Shown here: in pieces, positions 8,716 through 18,361 of the stretch | Numbering within the stretch: the first letter of the stretch is position 1 | How the letters are laid out: each line of letters begins with the position of its first letter | DNA from: Eubacterium sp. | GTDB taxonomy: Bacteria; Bacillota; Clostridia; Oscillospirales; Acutalibacteraceae | DNA length: 64,000 bases | Direction: 5' to 3' | NCBI GenBank assembly: GCA_017445905.1 | Contig: JAFSRX010000052.1 | Coordinates: 1-64,000, forward strand | The notes under the pieces: generated by a model | The model's database searches: none | What the model was told of the DNA's origin: nothing | What the model saw: only the letters and a program-made list of their open reading frames with translations | Translations under genes and position numbers: made by a program

Positions 8716-9846
8716 TTAATACTCTTCGGAATTTGTTTTTGCTGCTCTTGATGTTTTGGAAAGTCCGTCGTTTGTTACTGCGTTTAAATCGCAGGTTGAG
8801 AGTTTGTCGAGCTCTTCTTTAGTAACCTTGCCGTCTCTTAAATCGCGGCAGATTTTGTTTTCAAACATTGAATACTTCTTATCCTTGAAGTATCTTAAAA
8901 ACTTATGTTTAATAACCCAAGCACCGGGAATCCAGATATATTTGTGCATAGCAGGGGAAACTGAACCTATCATCCAGCACTGACGGTCGCAGCTGCGAAC
9001 TTTCTCTCTGACTTTATCAGCCTGCTCACTGTTCCATAGCTCGTCCCAGCTTTGATTATTGAGGTTGCCCATAACCTCTTTTTCCTTTGTTCCGTTGCAG
9101 GGCATAACATCGCCGTATGGGTCAATGAAAAAGGTGTCAAAAGCCATGTCGCAGGGAAGAAGACGTGGCTGGGAATATATATAGTTAATAAGTCCGTGGT
9201 TGAAATATGCTCTGAACCATTTTTTTGGAGAATTTGATTTAAGAAGCTCGTTGATAAGCTCCTCAAAGTTTTTTGCAACCATCTCTCTGTCGTGGATGAT
9301 ATTTTTTGATTCAACGAAATAGAAGGAATTATGAAGAGATGCTGTTGCAAATTCCATATCCATTTCATCACTGAGCTTATAAAGAGGAACAAGATCTTTT
9401 GCATTTGCATCCTGAACGGTCATACCGAAACCAACATCGGGATGCTTCATTTCAACAAGCTTTTTAAGAGTGTTATATCCCTTATTAAAGCCATCCTCAA
9501 GACCTCTTATTGAATTGTTTGTTTCCTCAAGACCTTCAATTGAAATGCGTATTCCAACATTAGGAAATTCTTTGCACAAATCAATTATTTTGTCTGTGAA
9601 GAAGCCGTTTGTTGAAATAACAATTCTGTCGCTCTTTTTGTTGAGCTCGCGAACAATATCCTTAATATCTTCTCTGATAAAAGGCTCACCGCCCGTTATG
9701 TTTGTGAAATACATTTCGGGCAGCTTTTTTATTGTTTCAATTGAGATTTCTTCTTCGGGGGTTGACGGGGCTTTGTACCTGTTACACATTGTGCATCTTG
9801 CGTTGCATCGATATGTAACAATAACTGTTCCGTTAAGCTTTTTCAT
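8716..9846 (-). CDS. Radical SAM protein with SPASM-like C-terminus
   Basis: 376 aa. The first strand carries C14-x3-C18-x2-C21 (TYRCNARCTMC), the 4Fe-4S site that cleaves S-adenosylmethionine, followed by GGEP at 52-55 and STNG, ISIEGL motifs. A second Cys group (PCDMAFD, MPCNG, SCDRQCW) at about 230-295 forms a SPASM/twitch-type auxiliary cluster region. Such enzymes modify peptides or sugars; in a glycan operon it could alter a sugar or a carrier, but no precursor peptide gene is evident. It overlaps the acyltransferase gene by 14 bp, so it belongs to the operon. The substrate is unknown. Confidence 0.85.
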   Translation of the reverse strand: MKKLNGTVIVTYRCNARCTMCNRYKAPSTPEEEISIETIKKLPEMYFTNITGGEPFIREDIKDIVRELNKKSDRIVISTNGFFTDKIIDLCKEFPNVGIRISIEGLEETNNSIRGLEDGFNKGYNTLKKLVEMKHPDVGFGMTVQDANAKDLVPLYKLSDEMDMEFATASLHNSFYFVESKNIIHDREMVAKNFEELINELLKSNSPKKWFRAYFNHGLINYIYSQPRLLPCDMAFDTFFIDPYGDVMPCNGTKEKEVMGNLNNQSWDELWNSEQADKVREKVRSCDRQCWMIGSVSPAMHKYIWIPGAWVIKHKFLRYFKDKKYSMFENKICRDLRDGKVTKEELDKLSTCDLNAVTNDGLSKTSRAAKTNSEEY

Positions 9847-10888
9847 AAATTGTTTTCCCTTCTTTTATCCTTTTAATTGTTTTTCGAGGATAAATAAAGA
9901 ATTCAAGATATTTTGTTTTATTCATAATTAAAGCAGCAATAATCGGACCTGCAAAACTGATTATTAATCCCGAGATTATATGTATTGCAGGATTTGTTAC
10001 AGAGAGCTTCAACAATAACGCTCTCAGCGAAGCTGCAAAAATTGTATGCATAAGATAAATCGGCAAAGTATATTTTGTCAAAAAACCGAATATTTTTCCC
10101 TGATTTTTTTTGGAATAAATGCCGCCGATAAAACCAATAACAGCTGTGCAGGCAATTATTCCGAGCAAGAAAGCAGCGAAATTATAAACAATGTTGTTCA
10201 TATCTGTTTTGAAAACCAATAGGCTACCGAGTATAAACACGACAAATATGGCAACGCATACGAATGGCGTGCTTTGTTTTCTGAACACCTTGTTTAAATC
10301 AAGTTCTGAAATGAGCATTCCGAGTATGAGCCATATATAGTTGGTAAATAATTGATTGATGTTATACGGTATAGAAGTCTGCAAGCAGATAATTATAGCT
10401 TTAAATACAAGAGCAAGGATAAGAAAAACTGTTTTTGTTGTTCTTTTTGAAAAAGTAGGAGTAAAAAGAAGCATAAAAAACAGGCAGAATAAATACCAAT
10501 ACGGTGCAATCGGATTAATAAACAGGGAATAAAACAGTCCGTCTGCTTCATTGTTTACAAAAGATGAGAAGGCAAATTTCAAAACCCATGTTGCTGTTGC
10601 AAAGGTGAAATAAGGAATGCCTAAATCAATTAGTTTCTTCAGGATATTATTTTTCCATTCGGAAAAGTTTTGAACCTTTGAATAGCGCTGATAAAGATAT
10701 CCGCTGCATATGAAAAACAGACGAACATGAAAGAAATAAACTGTTTCAATAAAAAAGTGGAAAGCATTTCCTTCGGGCAATATTTTTGCTTGAATCAAAC
10801 CTTGAAACATATGACCCAAAACAACTAAAGCGCATGCAACAACTTTAACATTGTCAATCCAGATCAGTCTTTCTCTTGCTTTGCTCAT
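9833..10888 (-). CDS. Acyltransferase family 3 membrane protein
   Basis: 351 aa with about ten hydrophobic helices. The N-terminus RERLIWIDNVKVVACALVVLGHMFQ carries the catalytic-type His (H26) found in acyltransferase-3 (OafA/WecH-like) enzymes, and IAPYWYLFCLFFMLL matches their mid-region. It would O-acetylate or otherwise acylate the polysaccharide using acyl-CoA across the membrane. Its 3' end overlaps the radical SAM gene by 14 bp. Confidence 0.85.
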   Translation of the reverse strand: MSKARERLIWIDNVKVVACALVVLGHMFQGLIQAKILPEGNAFHFFIETVYFFHVRLFFICSGYLYQRYSKVQNFSEWKNNILKKLIDLGIPYFTFATATWVLKFAFSSFVNNEADGLFYSLFINPIAPYWYLFCLFFMLLFTPTFSKRTTKTVFLILALVFKAIIICLQTSIPYNINQLFTNYIWLILGMLISELDLNKVFRKQSTPFVCVAIFVVFILGSLLVFKTDMNNIVYNFAAFLLGIIACTAVIGFIGGIYSKKNQGKIFGFLTKYTLPIYLMHTIFAASLRALLLKLSVTNPAIHIISGLIISFAGPIIAALIMNKTKYLEFFIYPRKTIKRIKEGKTIYEKA

Positions 10889-10912
10889 TTTTACCTCTTT
10901 ATCTGTTTTTAT

Positions 10913-12100
10913 TTATTCGACGTATATCTTCATAAGCTCATCGCAGTATTCTTCAACTGTTGCGAATTTTTTATTCAGGCAGTTTTTATGCATGTCCTGA
11001 GCGAACTTTGGATTTTCTGTTATCTCTTTGATTTTTTCAACGAAATCCTTACTGTCTGAAGGCTTAAAGAGCAAACCTGTTTTTCCGTTTTCAATAAGCT
11101 CAGGGATACCGCCTATGTCGGCGCCGATAACGGGTGTGCCGAGCATAATGCTCTCCATAACCGAAAACGGGCAATTTTCATACCATATGCTCGGATAAAC
11201 AGAGCATTTTGCCTTAGCAATAAGTTCGTTAAGCTCCTTACCTGATTTAAAACCGATTGTTTTAATATTATCTGCCGAGTCAAGCTCTTCTTCAAGCTCA
11301 CCGACTCCTGCGCAGATGAAATTGATATCCATTGCTTCTAAAAGAATATCAACTCCCTTTTCCTTGCTTAAACGCCCAAAATAAATAACATAGTCCTCTT
11401 TTTCGCATTCGGGTATTTCTATCGGGCTCATAAAATTATGCATTGCAACGGTTTTATCTCTGAAAAGGGGATTTGTATCCATCTTTTCTTTTAAAAACTC
11501 GCTGCAGCAGATTATTTTATCAATGTATTTATAAGTGCCGAGCTTTTTATAAAGCGTTGCTTCGGCAGTTCCGATAACGCTCTTTGCCTTTGATGAATGA
11601 ATGCAGGAATTCTTAGTGCATTCTATAAAGTTTCCGCCAAGGCATTTTTCACATACATTGCTATCTTTGTCAAAAAACATATGATTGGGACAAAGAAGCT
11701 GATAATCATGTGCCGTGAAAATAATTTTCAACTTGGGATTATGTTTTTTTCTGTAGTTATTTGCGGCATATATAATGCTGGGAGTGAGCTGATAGTTAAA
11801 ATTATTTATGTGAACAATGTCGGGCTGAAAGTCATTGAGAACAGCTGTCATTTTTCTTTTTGCTTCAGTTGAATATATAGTCTTAACAGGATAGGCCAGC
11901 TGTTTGAGCTTGCTTGAGCCGTGAAAATCCATATTACTTGTGTATAACTCTAAATTATTCGAAACGCACCTGCCTTCGTGTTCCATACCAAAGTACTGAA
12001 CCTCGTGACCGATGGATTTCAAATAATCTCCAAGACCGAATATATATGTTTCCGAACCTCCGTTTGGATGGAGGAACTTATTAACGATAAGGATTTTCAT
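10913..12100 (-). CDS. GT4 family glycosyltransferase
   Basis: 395 aa, GT-B fold. N-terminal KILIVNKFLHPNGGSETYIFGLG is the typical glycine-rich acceptor loop. IYFGRLSKEKGVDILLEAM and SVYPSIWYENCPFSVMESIMLGTPVIGADIGGIPELI form the C-terminal nucleotide-sugar domain. A Cys-rich insert near 145-170 (CPNHMFFDKDSNVCEKCLGGNFIECTKNSC) is common in this GT4 subgroup. It is the third glycosyltransferase gene in transcription order. Confidence 0.9.
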   Translation of the reverse strand: MKILIVNKFLHPNGGSETYIFGLGDYLKSIGHEVQYFGMEHEGRCVSNNLELYTSNMDFHGSSKLKQLAYPVKTIYSTEAKRKMTAVLNDFQPDIVHINNFNYQLTPSIIYAANNYRKKHNPKLKIIFTAHDYQLLCPNHMFFDKDSNVCEKCLGGNFIECTKNSCIHSSKAKSVIGTAEATLYKKLGTYKYIDKIICCSEFLKEKMDTNPLFRDKTVAMHNFMSPIEIPECEKEDYVIYFGRLSKEKGVDILLEAMDINFICAGVGELEEELDSADNIKTIGFKSGKELNELIAKAKCSVYPSIWYENCPFSVMESIMLGTPVIGADIGGIPELIENGKTGLLFKPSDSKDFVEKIKEITENPKFAQDMHKNCLNKKFATVEEYCDELMKIYVE

Positions 12101-12110
12101 TTACTATCTC

Positions 12111-13220
12111 TCACTTCTGATAAAGGGCAAGGGTTCTGTCGCAAACCTCTTCCCAGTTATATTTTTCTAAAATGTAGTTCTGCGCTGAGTCTTTATATTT
12201 TTGAACCAGGTTGCTATCAGAGGATAATTCCTCAAGCCTTGATTTCAGGTCTTCTTTATCCGATTTTTTAAAACTCACTCCAAATTCGTCTAAAACCTCT
12301 GTGCATTCAGGGATGTCGCTTGTTAAACAGCAGTTGCAGTAGCTCATCGCTTCAAGCAGACTTATCGGCATACCCTCAAGGTCGCTGGGCAGACAATAAA
12401 CATAAGCGTTTGAAAACAGCTCATCGAGTTCATCGCCTTCAACAAATCCTGTGAATATGATGCTGTCATTCCCTTTTGCAAGCTCGTGAAGCTCGGTTTC
12501 ATAATCATTTGTATGGCTTGCGCCTCCTGCAATTACAAGCTTTTTATCGGTTTTTATTTCCTTAAAGGCTTCAATTAACATATCAACCTTTTTTTCGGGA
12601 ACAAGTCTTCCGAGAAAAAGGAAGTAATCGTCTTTATCAAGATTGAATTTTTCTTTTATGATATTCGGAGCTTTGATTTCCGGCTTTGAAATTCCGTTGG
12701 GAATAAACACTGTTTCTCTGCCGTATGTATCAAGAAAATATTGCTGAACATTTTTTGATAAAACTATAACTTCATCAGCGTGTTTTGCAGCAGTTTTCTC
12801 ACCGAACTTCAGATACTTTGTTGCAAAGCCGCCCCATTTCGAGCGCTGCCAGTCAAGCCCGTGGATTGTTACAATACATCTTTTTCTGAAAAGCTTTGCG
12901 AGAAGTACCATTGATGAAGGACCTTCTGCGTGAAAATGAATAACGTCAAATTTTCTGAATAAGGCGTTAAAGGTTGCAAAAAAACTATAAACTATTGCAT
13001 TCAGTTTAGAGGAGTTCGGCGTCGGAACCCATTTGATTTCAACGCCCTCCCAGCTATTTAGCTTTTCGAATTCTTTCCCTGCTATGTGTTTGCTTTTTCT
13101 GTTATATGCCACAACGGTGTTGCCGAGATTAACCATCCTTGACGAGAGCTCGCCGACAACGATTTCTATTCCGCCCTCGCGGGAAGGTATTCTTTTGTGG
13201 CCTATCATTGCTATTTTCAT
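12111..13220 (-). CDS. GT4 family glycosyltransferase (likely second sugar)
   Basis: 369 aa, GT-B fold. N-terminal KIAMIGHKRIPSREGGIEIVVGELS resembles rhamnosyl- and galactosyl-transferases that act directly after the initiating transferase. The C-terminal domain has FLFLGRLVPEKKVDMLIEAF and VYCLPSDLEGMPISLLEAMSYCNCCL. It lies only 3 bp downstream of the initiating transferase gene, which supports a role in the second transfer step; that step is inferred from order. Confidence 0.88.
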   Translation of the reverse strand: MKIAMIGHKRIPSREGGIEIVVGELSSRMVNLGNTVVAYNRKSKHIAGKEFEKLNSWEGVEIKWVPTPNSSKLNAIVYSFFATFNALFRKFDVIHFHAEGPSSMVLLAKLFRKRCIVTIHGLDWQRSKWGGFATKYLKFGEKTAAKHADEVIVLSKNVQQYFLDTYGRETVFIPNGISKPEIKAPNIIKEKFNLDKDDYFLFLGRLVPEKKVDMLIEAFKEIKTDKKLVIAGGASHTNDYETELHELAKGNDSIIFTGFVEGDELDELFSNAYVYCLPSDLEGMPISLLEAMSYCNCCLTSDIPECTEVLDEFGVSFKKSDKEDLKSRLEELSSDSNLVQKYKDSAQNYILEKYNWEEVCDRTLALYQK

Positions 13221-13223
13221 TCT

Positions 13224-14741
13224 TTACTCCGCGCCTTTATGCGTTAAAACAACAACTATAGTTTTAAAGAAAATTTTAATATCAAGCATTGGCGACCATT
13301 CGTCAATGTATTTGCAGTCTAGCTCAACAACCTCTTCAAAGTTCTGAATATCAGATCTTCCGCTGACCTGCCACATGCCTGATATTCCAGGGCGCATTGA
13401 AAGCCTTCTTTTATGTCGGCTTTCGTAATGCTCAAATTCTTCAACGGTCGGAGGTCTTGTCCCGATTATGCTCATATCGCCTTTGAGAACGTTGAAAAAC
13501 TGAGGAAGTTCATCAATGCTGTATTTTCTTATAAATCTGCCAACCTTTGTAACTCTCGGGTCATCGTCCATTTTGAACATTAGACCGTCCATTTTGTTTT
13601 CTTCCATCAGCTCCGCCTTGCGCTCCTCAGCGTCTTCATACATTGAGCGAAGCTTATAGATATAAAACAGTCTTCCGTTTTTTCCAACTCTGAGCTGCTT
13701 AAAGAAAAGAGGTCCTTTTGATTCCCTTAAAAGAGGAATTGCAGTTATGGCAATAATCGGCGCTGAAAGAATGCAACCGATTACCGAAAGAACGATGTCA
13801 AACATTCTTTTGACTATGAGCCATTTGCTGTCATACGTTGATGCAGCAGAAAAGGTAGCCATTGGATAACCTGCATAGGTTTTACAGTTGATATTGTTAA
13901 ATTTGCTCTCATCAAGCATTTCTTCAAGTGAAGGAATATTGAGATGAACGGTTATTCCCATATCCTCAAGCTCTTCAACTATTGGATGAACCTCCATGGC
14001 ATTCTGATAGTTAACATTGATAAAAACTTCATCAAGCGGAGCGGAGCGAAACCAATCCATAAAGTTTTCATCAGTTGAAATAACGGGGATATCGCAGATT
14101 TCTCTTTTAAGGGATGCTGCTGTTTTTACAGATGAAGATGAGCTGGGCGAAGATGAGTTTTCTTCAGTGAGCTTGCTGTGAAAACTGAATACTCCGTTTT
14201 CACAGAAGTCATCAAGAAGAACTATTCCCGAAACTCTCATAGACCAGTCATCATCAATACCTTTTACAAAATCCTCTGCAATATCGCTTGTTGTTATAAC
14301 TCCGACGAGGGAAGCAATCCTGCTTTTTGTAAACTGTCTTGTCAGGTATCTTTTAAGAATGTATCTTGCGACTGTTGAGAAGCCAATAAAAAGAATCAGC
14401 GAGGAAAAAAGCATATAGCGCGACTCGATTATCGGACTTTTGATTAAAAGAATGAAGGCTGAAAAAACAAGATATGTAAGAATGCCGTTTTTGATGACCG
14501 AAGTCAGCTCAGTCCATCTGTTTCTTTTGTGGATATCAATTTTGCTGTAAAAGCCTCCTGCTGTTACTGCAAATGCAGCAAACAGAGCGGCAAAATATCT
14601 TGTCCATTCCGAGACAGGATAATAAAATATTTTAACAACAACATTTCTGAAGAACAGATATGAAATTAAACTGGCAAAAACAAGGCATATTAAATCAGTT
14701 GAGAATTCAAACCAAAACTGAATTTTAGCGCGTTTGTTCAT
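13224..14741 (-). CDS. Undecaprenyl-phosphate sugar phosphotransferase (initiating transferase)
   Basis: 505 aa, the full-length WbaP/CpsE type. It has four N-terminal membrane helices (about 10-125), a central CoA-binding-like domain, a further helix (IVLSVIGCILSAPIIAIT) and the catalytic bacterial sugar transferase domain with GPLFFKQLRVGKNGRLFYIYKLRSM, FFNVLKGDMSIIGTRPP and RPGISGMWQVSGRSDI. It moves a sugar-1-phosphate onto undecaprenyl phosphate and so starts repeat-unit assembly. A Ser-rich stretch (SSSPSSSSS) near 195-205 is a probable flexible linker. Confidence 0.93.
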   Translation of the reverse strand: MNKRAKIQFWFEFSTDLICLVFASLISYLFFRNVVVKIFYYPVSEWTRYFAALFAAFAVTAGGFYSKIDIHKRNRWTELTSVIKNGILTYLVFSAFILLIKSPIIESRYMLFSSLILFIGFSTVARYILKRYLTRQFTKSRIASLVGVITTSDIAEDFVKGIDDDWSMRVSGIVLLDDFCENGVFSFHSKLTEENSSSPSSSSSVKTAASLKREICDIPVISTDENFMDWFRSAPLDEVFINVNYQNAMEVHPIVEELEDMGITVHLNIPSLEEMLDESKFNNINCKTYAGYPMATFSAASTYDSKWLIVKRMFDIVLSVIGCILSAPIIAITAIPLLRESKGPLFFKQLRVGKNGRLFYIYKLRSMYEDAEERKAELMEENKMDGLMFKMDDDPRVTKVGRFIRKYSIDELPQFFNVLKGDMSIIGTRPPTVEEFEHYESRHKRRLSMRPGISGMWQVSGRSDIQNFEEVVELDCKYIDEWSPMLDIKIFFKTIVVVLTHKGAE

Positions 14742-14788
14742 TAAATCACCTATGAAGGCTGAAAACTGCTTTGCATTTCTCAGCCTGA

Positions 14789-15550
14789 TTATTTTTTGTA
14801 GCCGTAACTGTATTTGTAATTATAGTTATATTTTCTGTAATAAGAATAATACTTTTTCTTATCAGAATTGATATCATTAAGAACGAAACCGAGAATGTTA
14901 GCCTCAATTTGCTCAAGATTTGAAACGGTTGTTTTAACATCGGTGATATTGGTTGTATCAGCCTTAACTATTAAAATGTAGCCCGTAACCTTTTGAGCAA
15001 AAAGGGTTGAGTCGGTTACGATATTAATCGGAGGAGTATCAATGAATACACAGTCATAATGCTCTCTTACGAAATCAAGGAGCTTGTCCATTCTGTTTGA
15101 AGAGAGAAGTTCTGCAGGGTTCGGAGGAATCTTTCCCGCAGTCAATACTGAAAGATTTTCTATTCCTGTTTTTGAAACGGAGATATTATCAGTCATTCCT
15201 GCAAGAATTTCAGAGAGACCGTTTTTTACGGGGATAGAAAACATTCTGTGCATAGTCGGATTTCTCATATCCGAGTCAATGAGAAGGGTTTTCTTTCCCA
15301 TCTGTGCAAAGCTGACTGCTAAATTTATTGTATTAATTGTTTTTCCGTTATTGGCAGTCGGGCTTGTTACAACGAAAACAGGACATTTTTCTCCCTGCTG
15401 AATAAACAGAAGATTTGTTCTGATTGAGTTATATGCTTCTTTAACGTTGAAAGAAGATGATGAACAAAGAATCTTTTTCGGGTCTGATTTACTGAAGACG
15501 TTTTTTTCCTGCAATCTTTTTTTCTTACTTAACGGTTTCATTCTTTGCAT
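14789..15550 (-). CDS. CpsD/CapB-type BY-kinase
   Basis: 253 aa. Walker A-like VVTSPTANNGKT, Walker A' LLIDSDMRNP and Walker B DCVFIDTPP identify a bacterial tyrosine kinase of the CpsD type. The last 20 residues carry a dense Tyr cluster (YYSYYRKYNYNYKYSYGY), the usual autophosphorylation tail. It works with the membrane partner encoded just upstream, whose gene it overlaps by 26 bp. A second Met at 15541 is an alternative start. No CpsB-type phosphatase is found in the window. Confidence 0.92.
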   Translation of the reverse strand: MQRMKPLSKKKRLQEKNVFSKSDPKKILCSSSSFNVKEAYNSIRTNLLFIQQGEKCPVFVVTSPTANNGKTINTINLAVSFAQMGKKTLLIDSDMRNPTMHRMFSIPVKNGLSEILAGMTDNISVSKTGIENLSVLTAGKIPPNPAELLSSNRMDKLLDFVREHYDCVFIDTPPINIVTDSTLFAQKVTGYILIVKADTTNITDVKTTVSNLEQIEANILGFVLNDINSDKKKYYSYYRKYNYNYKYSYGYKK

Positions 15551-16352
15551 CTCCTTTCATAGATTGTATGTTTTCAAGCACTGTGCTGCTTGGCTTTACA
15601 GTTGTATCCGATATATTAAGAGCTTTGTTATCGTCTGTCGGGAGGTTTTGCGCACTCTCATCAGCACCGACAAGCTGAGGAACAGTTCCGAGAATCGGAA
15701 TATCAAATACTCTTTCAAGGTCTTTGGTATTTGTAACAGTTGTATCGAATACTTCAATTAGGAAGAATGCTGCAAATGAAACAATAAAACCTGCAAGCGC
15801 TCCAATAAGAGTGTTTTTCTTAAGATTTGGCGCAGAGGGTGATTTTGGAACCTTTGCATAATCAATAACCGAAACGCCACCGCCGTTAACTATTCTCACT
15901 ATCTCTTCGGGAGCAATTTTCGCTATGGCATTTGCAACCTTCGCAGAAAGATTTCTATCGTTGCTTTTAACCGTTACCTGAAAAGCCATAGTGTTTTCAA
16001 CAGGGGTTGCTGAAATCATCTCTCTGAGATTATTTGATGAGTTTTCACCGATTTCTTTTGCAACCTTGTCCATAACTGTATCGGCTTTAATAACATAGAT
16101 ACAGAAATTAACGAGCTTTTCCGCTGCATCAAGCTCTGAAGGATTGATAGAAGAGCTTGTTGAAACAGTATCCGCTGAGTTCTGAACATAGAATTTTGCT
16201 GTTGCCGAATATGTTGGCGGAATAAAAAAGTGAGTTATCGCACCTGCTGCGATACCGCCGAAAATAGTTATAAGCAGAATAAAAATTATTTTGCTTCGCA
16301 TCATATAAATGATTCTGCCTAAATCAATGTCGAGTTCTTTATTTTCTTCCAT
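15525..16352 (-). CDS. Wzz/CpsC-type chain-length determinant, kinase adaptor
   Basis: 275 aa with two membrane helices, IIFILLITIFGGIAAGAITHF (about 20-40) and LIGALAGFIVSFAAFFLIEVF (about 185-205), framing an extracytoplasmic domain that starts PPTYSATAKFYV, plus a cytoplasmic C-terminus. This is the CpsC/YveK layout: it controls chain length and activates the CpsD kinase. It is the first gene of the exopolysaccharide operon, with a strong GGAGG site and a consensus promoter immediately upstream. Confidence 0.92.
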   Translation of the reverse strand: MEENKELDIDLGRIIYMMRSKIIFILLITIFGGIAAGAITHFFIPPTYSATAKFYVQNSADTVSTSSSINPSELDAAEKLVNFCIYVIKADTVMDKVAKEIGENSSNNLREMISATPVENTMAFQVTVKSNDRNLSAKVANAIAKIAPEEIVRIVNGGGVSVIDYAKVPKSPSAPNLKKNTLIGALAGFIVSFAAFFLIEVFDTTVTNTKDLERVFDIPILGTVPQLVGADESAQNLPTDDNKALNISDTTVKPSSTVLENIQSMKGDAKNETVK

Positions 16353-16388
16353 TGTTGACCTCCATTATCACATTATGATATAGAATAC

Positions 16389-16417
16389 ATTATATCAACA
16401 ACAGTTTATATTGTCAA
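16389..16417 (-). promoter_or_regulatory. Sigma-A promoter of the exopolysaccharide operon
   Basis: On the minus strand TTGACA (16412-16417) and TATAAT (16389-16394) are separated by exactly 17 nt, a perfect consensus pair, about 37 nt before the ATG of the chain-length gene. No other strong promoter was found inside the 16-kb gene string, so it probably drives all 15 genes. Confidence 0.85.
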
Positions 16418-16480
16418 TTAAATATAAATTAATTATATATAAAAAATATGGAAAATATACTAGTGTAGTATTACATAAAC

Positions 16481-16530
16481 AAAAGGATGTAACACACAAG
16501 ACACAAGTCTTTGGGTGAAACATCCTCTTT
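16481..16530 (-). terminator. Terminator after rny
   Basis: Outer arms GGATGT/ACATCC (16485-16490, 16520-16525) and inner arms AAGAC/GTCTT (16498-16502, 16507-16511) form a stepped hairpin. On the minus strand it is followed by TTTTGTTT. It would separate rny from the exopolysaccharide promoter. Confidence 0.6.
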
Positions 16531-16544
16531 TTATCATTATTCAG

Positions 16545-18092
16545 TTATTTTGCAATTTCGGAAGTACGGCTTTCGCGGATGATGTTAACCATAATCTGTC
16601 CGGGATATTCCATCTCTTCCTCAATCTTTTTAACGATTTCTCTTGCAATGAGAGGCATCTTCTGGTCGCTGATAACCTCGGGCTTAACCATAACACGAAC
16701 TTCACGTCCTGCCTGGATTGCATAAGCCTTTTCAACGCCCTTGAAGCTTGTTGAAATCTCTTCAAGCTGCTGAAGTCGCTTGATATAGTTTTCAACATTT
16801 TCTCTTCTTGCACCGGGTCTTGCAGCGGAAACTGCATCGGCAGCCTGAACAAGAGCGGCAACAATTGTTTTACATTCAACATCACCGTGGTGAGCCTGAA
16901 TTGCGTGAACAATGTTTTCGTTTTCTTTATACTTTCTTGCGTATTCAACGCCGAGAGAGATATGGCTTCCCTCCATCTCGTGGTCGAGAGCCTTACCGAT
17001 ATCGTGAAGAAGTCCTGCACGTCTTGCGGTCTTTTCATCTACGCCGAGCTCGGCAGCCATAAGACCTGCAATATATGAAACCTCAAGAGAGTGTTTAAGA
17101 ACACTCTGACCGTATGAGGTTCTGTATTTAAGTTTACCGAGAAGTTTAACAAGCTCAGGATGAATTGAGCCGCAGTTTGCACTGATAACGGCTTTTTCAC
17201 CCTCTGATTTAATGATTGCCTCAACCTCACGCTTTGATTTTTCATACATCTCTTCAATTCTGGTCGGATGAATTCTTCCGTCCTGAATGAGCTTTTCAAG
17301 TGTGAGTCTTGCAATTTCTCTTCTTACCGGGTCGAATGAGCTTACAGTGATAGCTTCGGGAGTATCGTCGATAATGAGTTCAACGCCCGTAATTTGTTCG
17401 ATAGAGCGGATATTTCTTCCTTCTCTTCCGATAATTCTTCCCTTCATATCGTCGTTGGGAAGGGGAACAACGGAAACGGTTGTTTCTGCTGTATGGTCTG
17501 CAGCACAGCGCTGAATAGCAGTGCTGATAACCTCTCTTGCTAAAAGATCGCTCTGGTCTCTAATCATTTGCTCATATTCAAGAATGCGTTTGCTCTTTTC
17601 AATATCAAGCTCGGATTCCAGTGACTGCATAAGCTGTTTTTTAGCATCTTCCTGAGAGAGTCCTGAGATTCTTTCAAGAATGTCAAACTGGCTTTTCTTG
17701 ATGCCATCGATTTCAAGTAATTTTTCGTCAACTTCTTTAAGTCTTTCGCTTAAATGCTCGCTTTTTGATTCAAGCGAATCAGCTCTTTTATCGAGGTATT
17801 CCTCGCGCTGATTAAGTCTTTTTTCCTGTCTTTGAACTTCGTTTCTTCTTTCGCGGATTTCTTTATCTGCGTCAGTACGAAGTTTATGAATTTCATCTTT
17901 TGCTTCAATTAACTGGGCTTTTTTTGTTGCCTCAGCCTCAGATAATGCATTATTTATGATTCTGGTTGCTTCCTGTGCCGCCGAATTCTTATCATTAAGA
18001 GCTTTTTTATCCTTAATAACGGCTGAAATTACCGCGCCGAGAAAGCCGAAAACCACTGCACAAACAATGCCGACTATAAAATAACCTGTCAT
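16545..18092 (-). CDS. rny: Ribonuclease Y
   Basis: 515 aa, the normal RNase Y length. It has an N-terminal membrane anchor (about 3-25), a long charged coiled coil (about 30-190), a KH domain with [28 protein letters not shown], and an HD domain ([37 protein letters not shown]) that holds the catalytic metals. It is the membrane-bound endonuclease that starts mRNA decay in many Firmicutes. An AGGAGGTG ribosome site precedes the ATG. It is transcribed alone from a 17-nt-spaced promoter at 18204-18232. Confidence 0.97.
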   Translation of the reverse strand: MTGYFIVGIVCAVVFGFLGAVISAVIKDKKALNDKNSAAQEATRIINNALSEAEATKKAQLIEAKDEIHKLRTDADKEIRERRNEVQRQEKRLNQREEYLDKRADSLESKSEHLSERLKEVDEKLLEIDGIKKSQFDILERISGLSQEDAKKQLMQSLESELDIEKSKRILEYEQMIRDQSDLLAREVISTAIQRCAADHTAETTVSVVPLPNDDMKGRIIGREGRNIRSIEQITGVELIIDDTPEAITVSSFDPVRREIARLTLEKLIQDGRIHPTRIEEMYEKSKREVEAIIKSEGEKAVISANCGSIHPELVKLLGKLKYRTSYGQSVLKHSLEVSYIAGLMAAELGVDEKTARRAGLLHDIGKALDHEMEGSHISLGVEYARKYKENENIVHAIQAHHGDVECKTIVAALVQAADAVSAARPGARRENVENYIKRLQQLEEISTSFKGVEKAYAIQAGREVRVMVKPEVISDQKMPLIAREIVKKIEEEMEYPGQIMVNIIRESRTSEIAK

Positions 18093-18203
18093 ATCAATAG
18101 CACCTCCTTCTGTTTAGATTTTTTTACAATTAAATTCAAATTTCATCAGAAAAGGTACAGTTTAATGCAATTTTATTAATTCCTTATTTAGAAATTCGGT
18201 TAT

Positions 18204-18232
18204 ATATTACACCTATATCTTGTATTTGTCAA
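18204..18232 (-). promoter_or_regulatory. Promoter of rny
   Basis: On the minus strand TTGACA (18227-18232), a 17-nt spacer and TAATAT (18204-18209). The transcript would have a leader of about 105 nt before the ATG, with no structure I can name. Confidence 0.7.
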
Positions 18233-18295
18233 GCAAAAATGACAGCAGGATAAAACCTATCGTATGGCATAAAAAACAATAAAAAATATTTTTTG

Positions 18296-18324
18296 TTGAC
18301 TTTAGCGCTTTTATGTGCTAAACT
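18296..18324 (+). promoter_or_regulatory. Promoter of the ABC importer
   Basis: TTGACT (18296-18301), a 17-nt spacer and TAAACT (18319-18324), about 38 nt before the ATG. It lies about 60 bp from the divergent rny promoter, so both regulatory regions share a 270-bp gap. Confidence 0.65.
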
Positions 18325-18361
18325 GTTCATTGCAATAAAAAAACAAAAAAGGAGATTAGCT

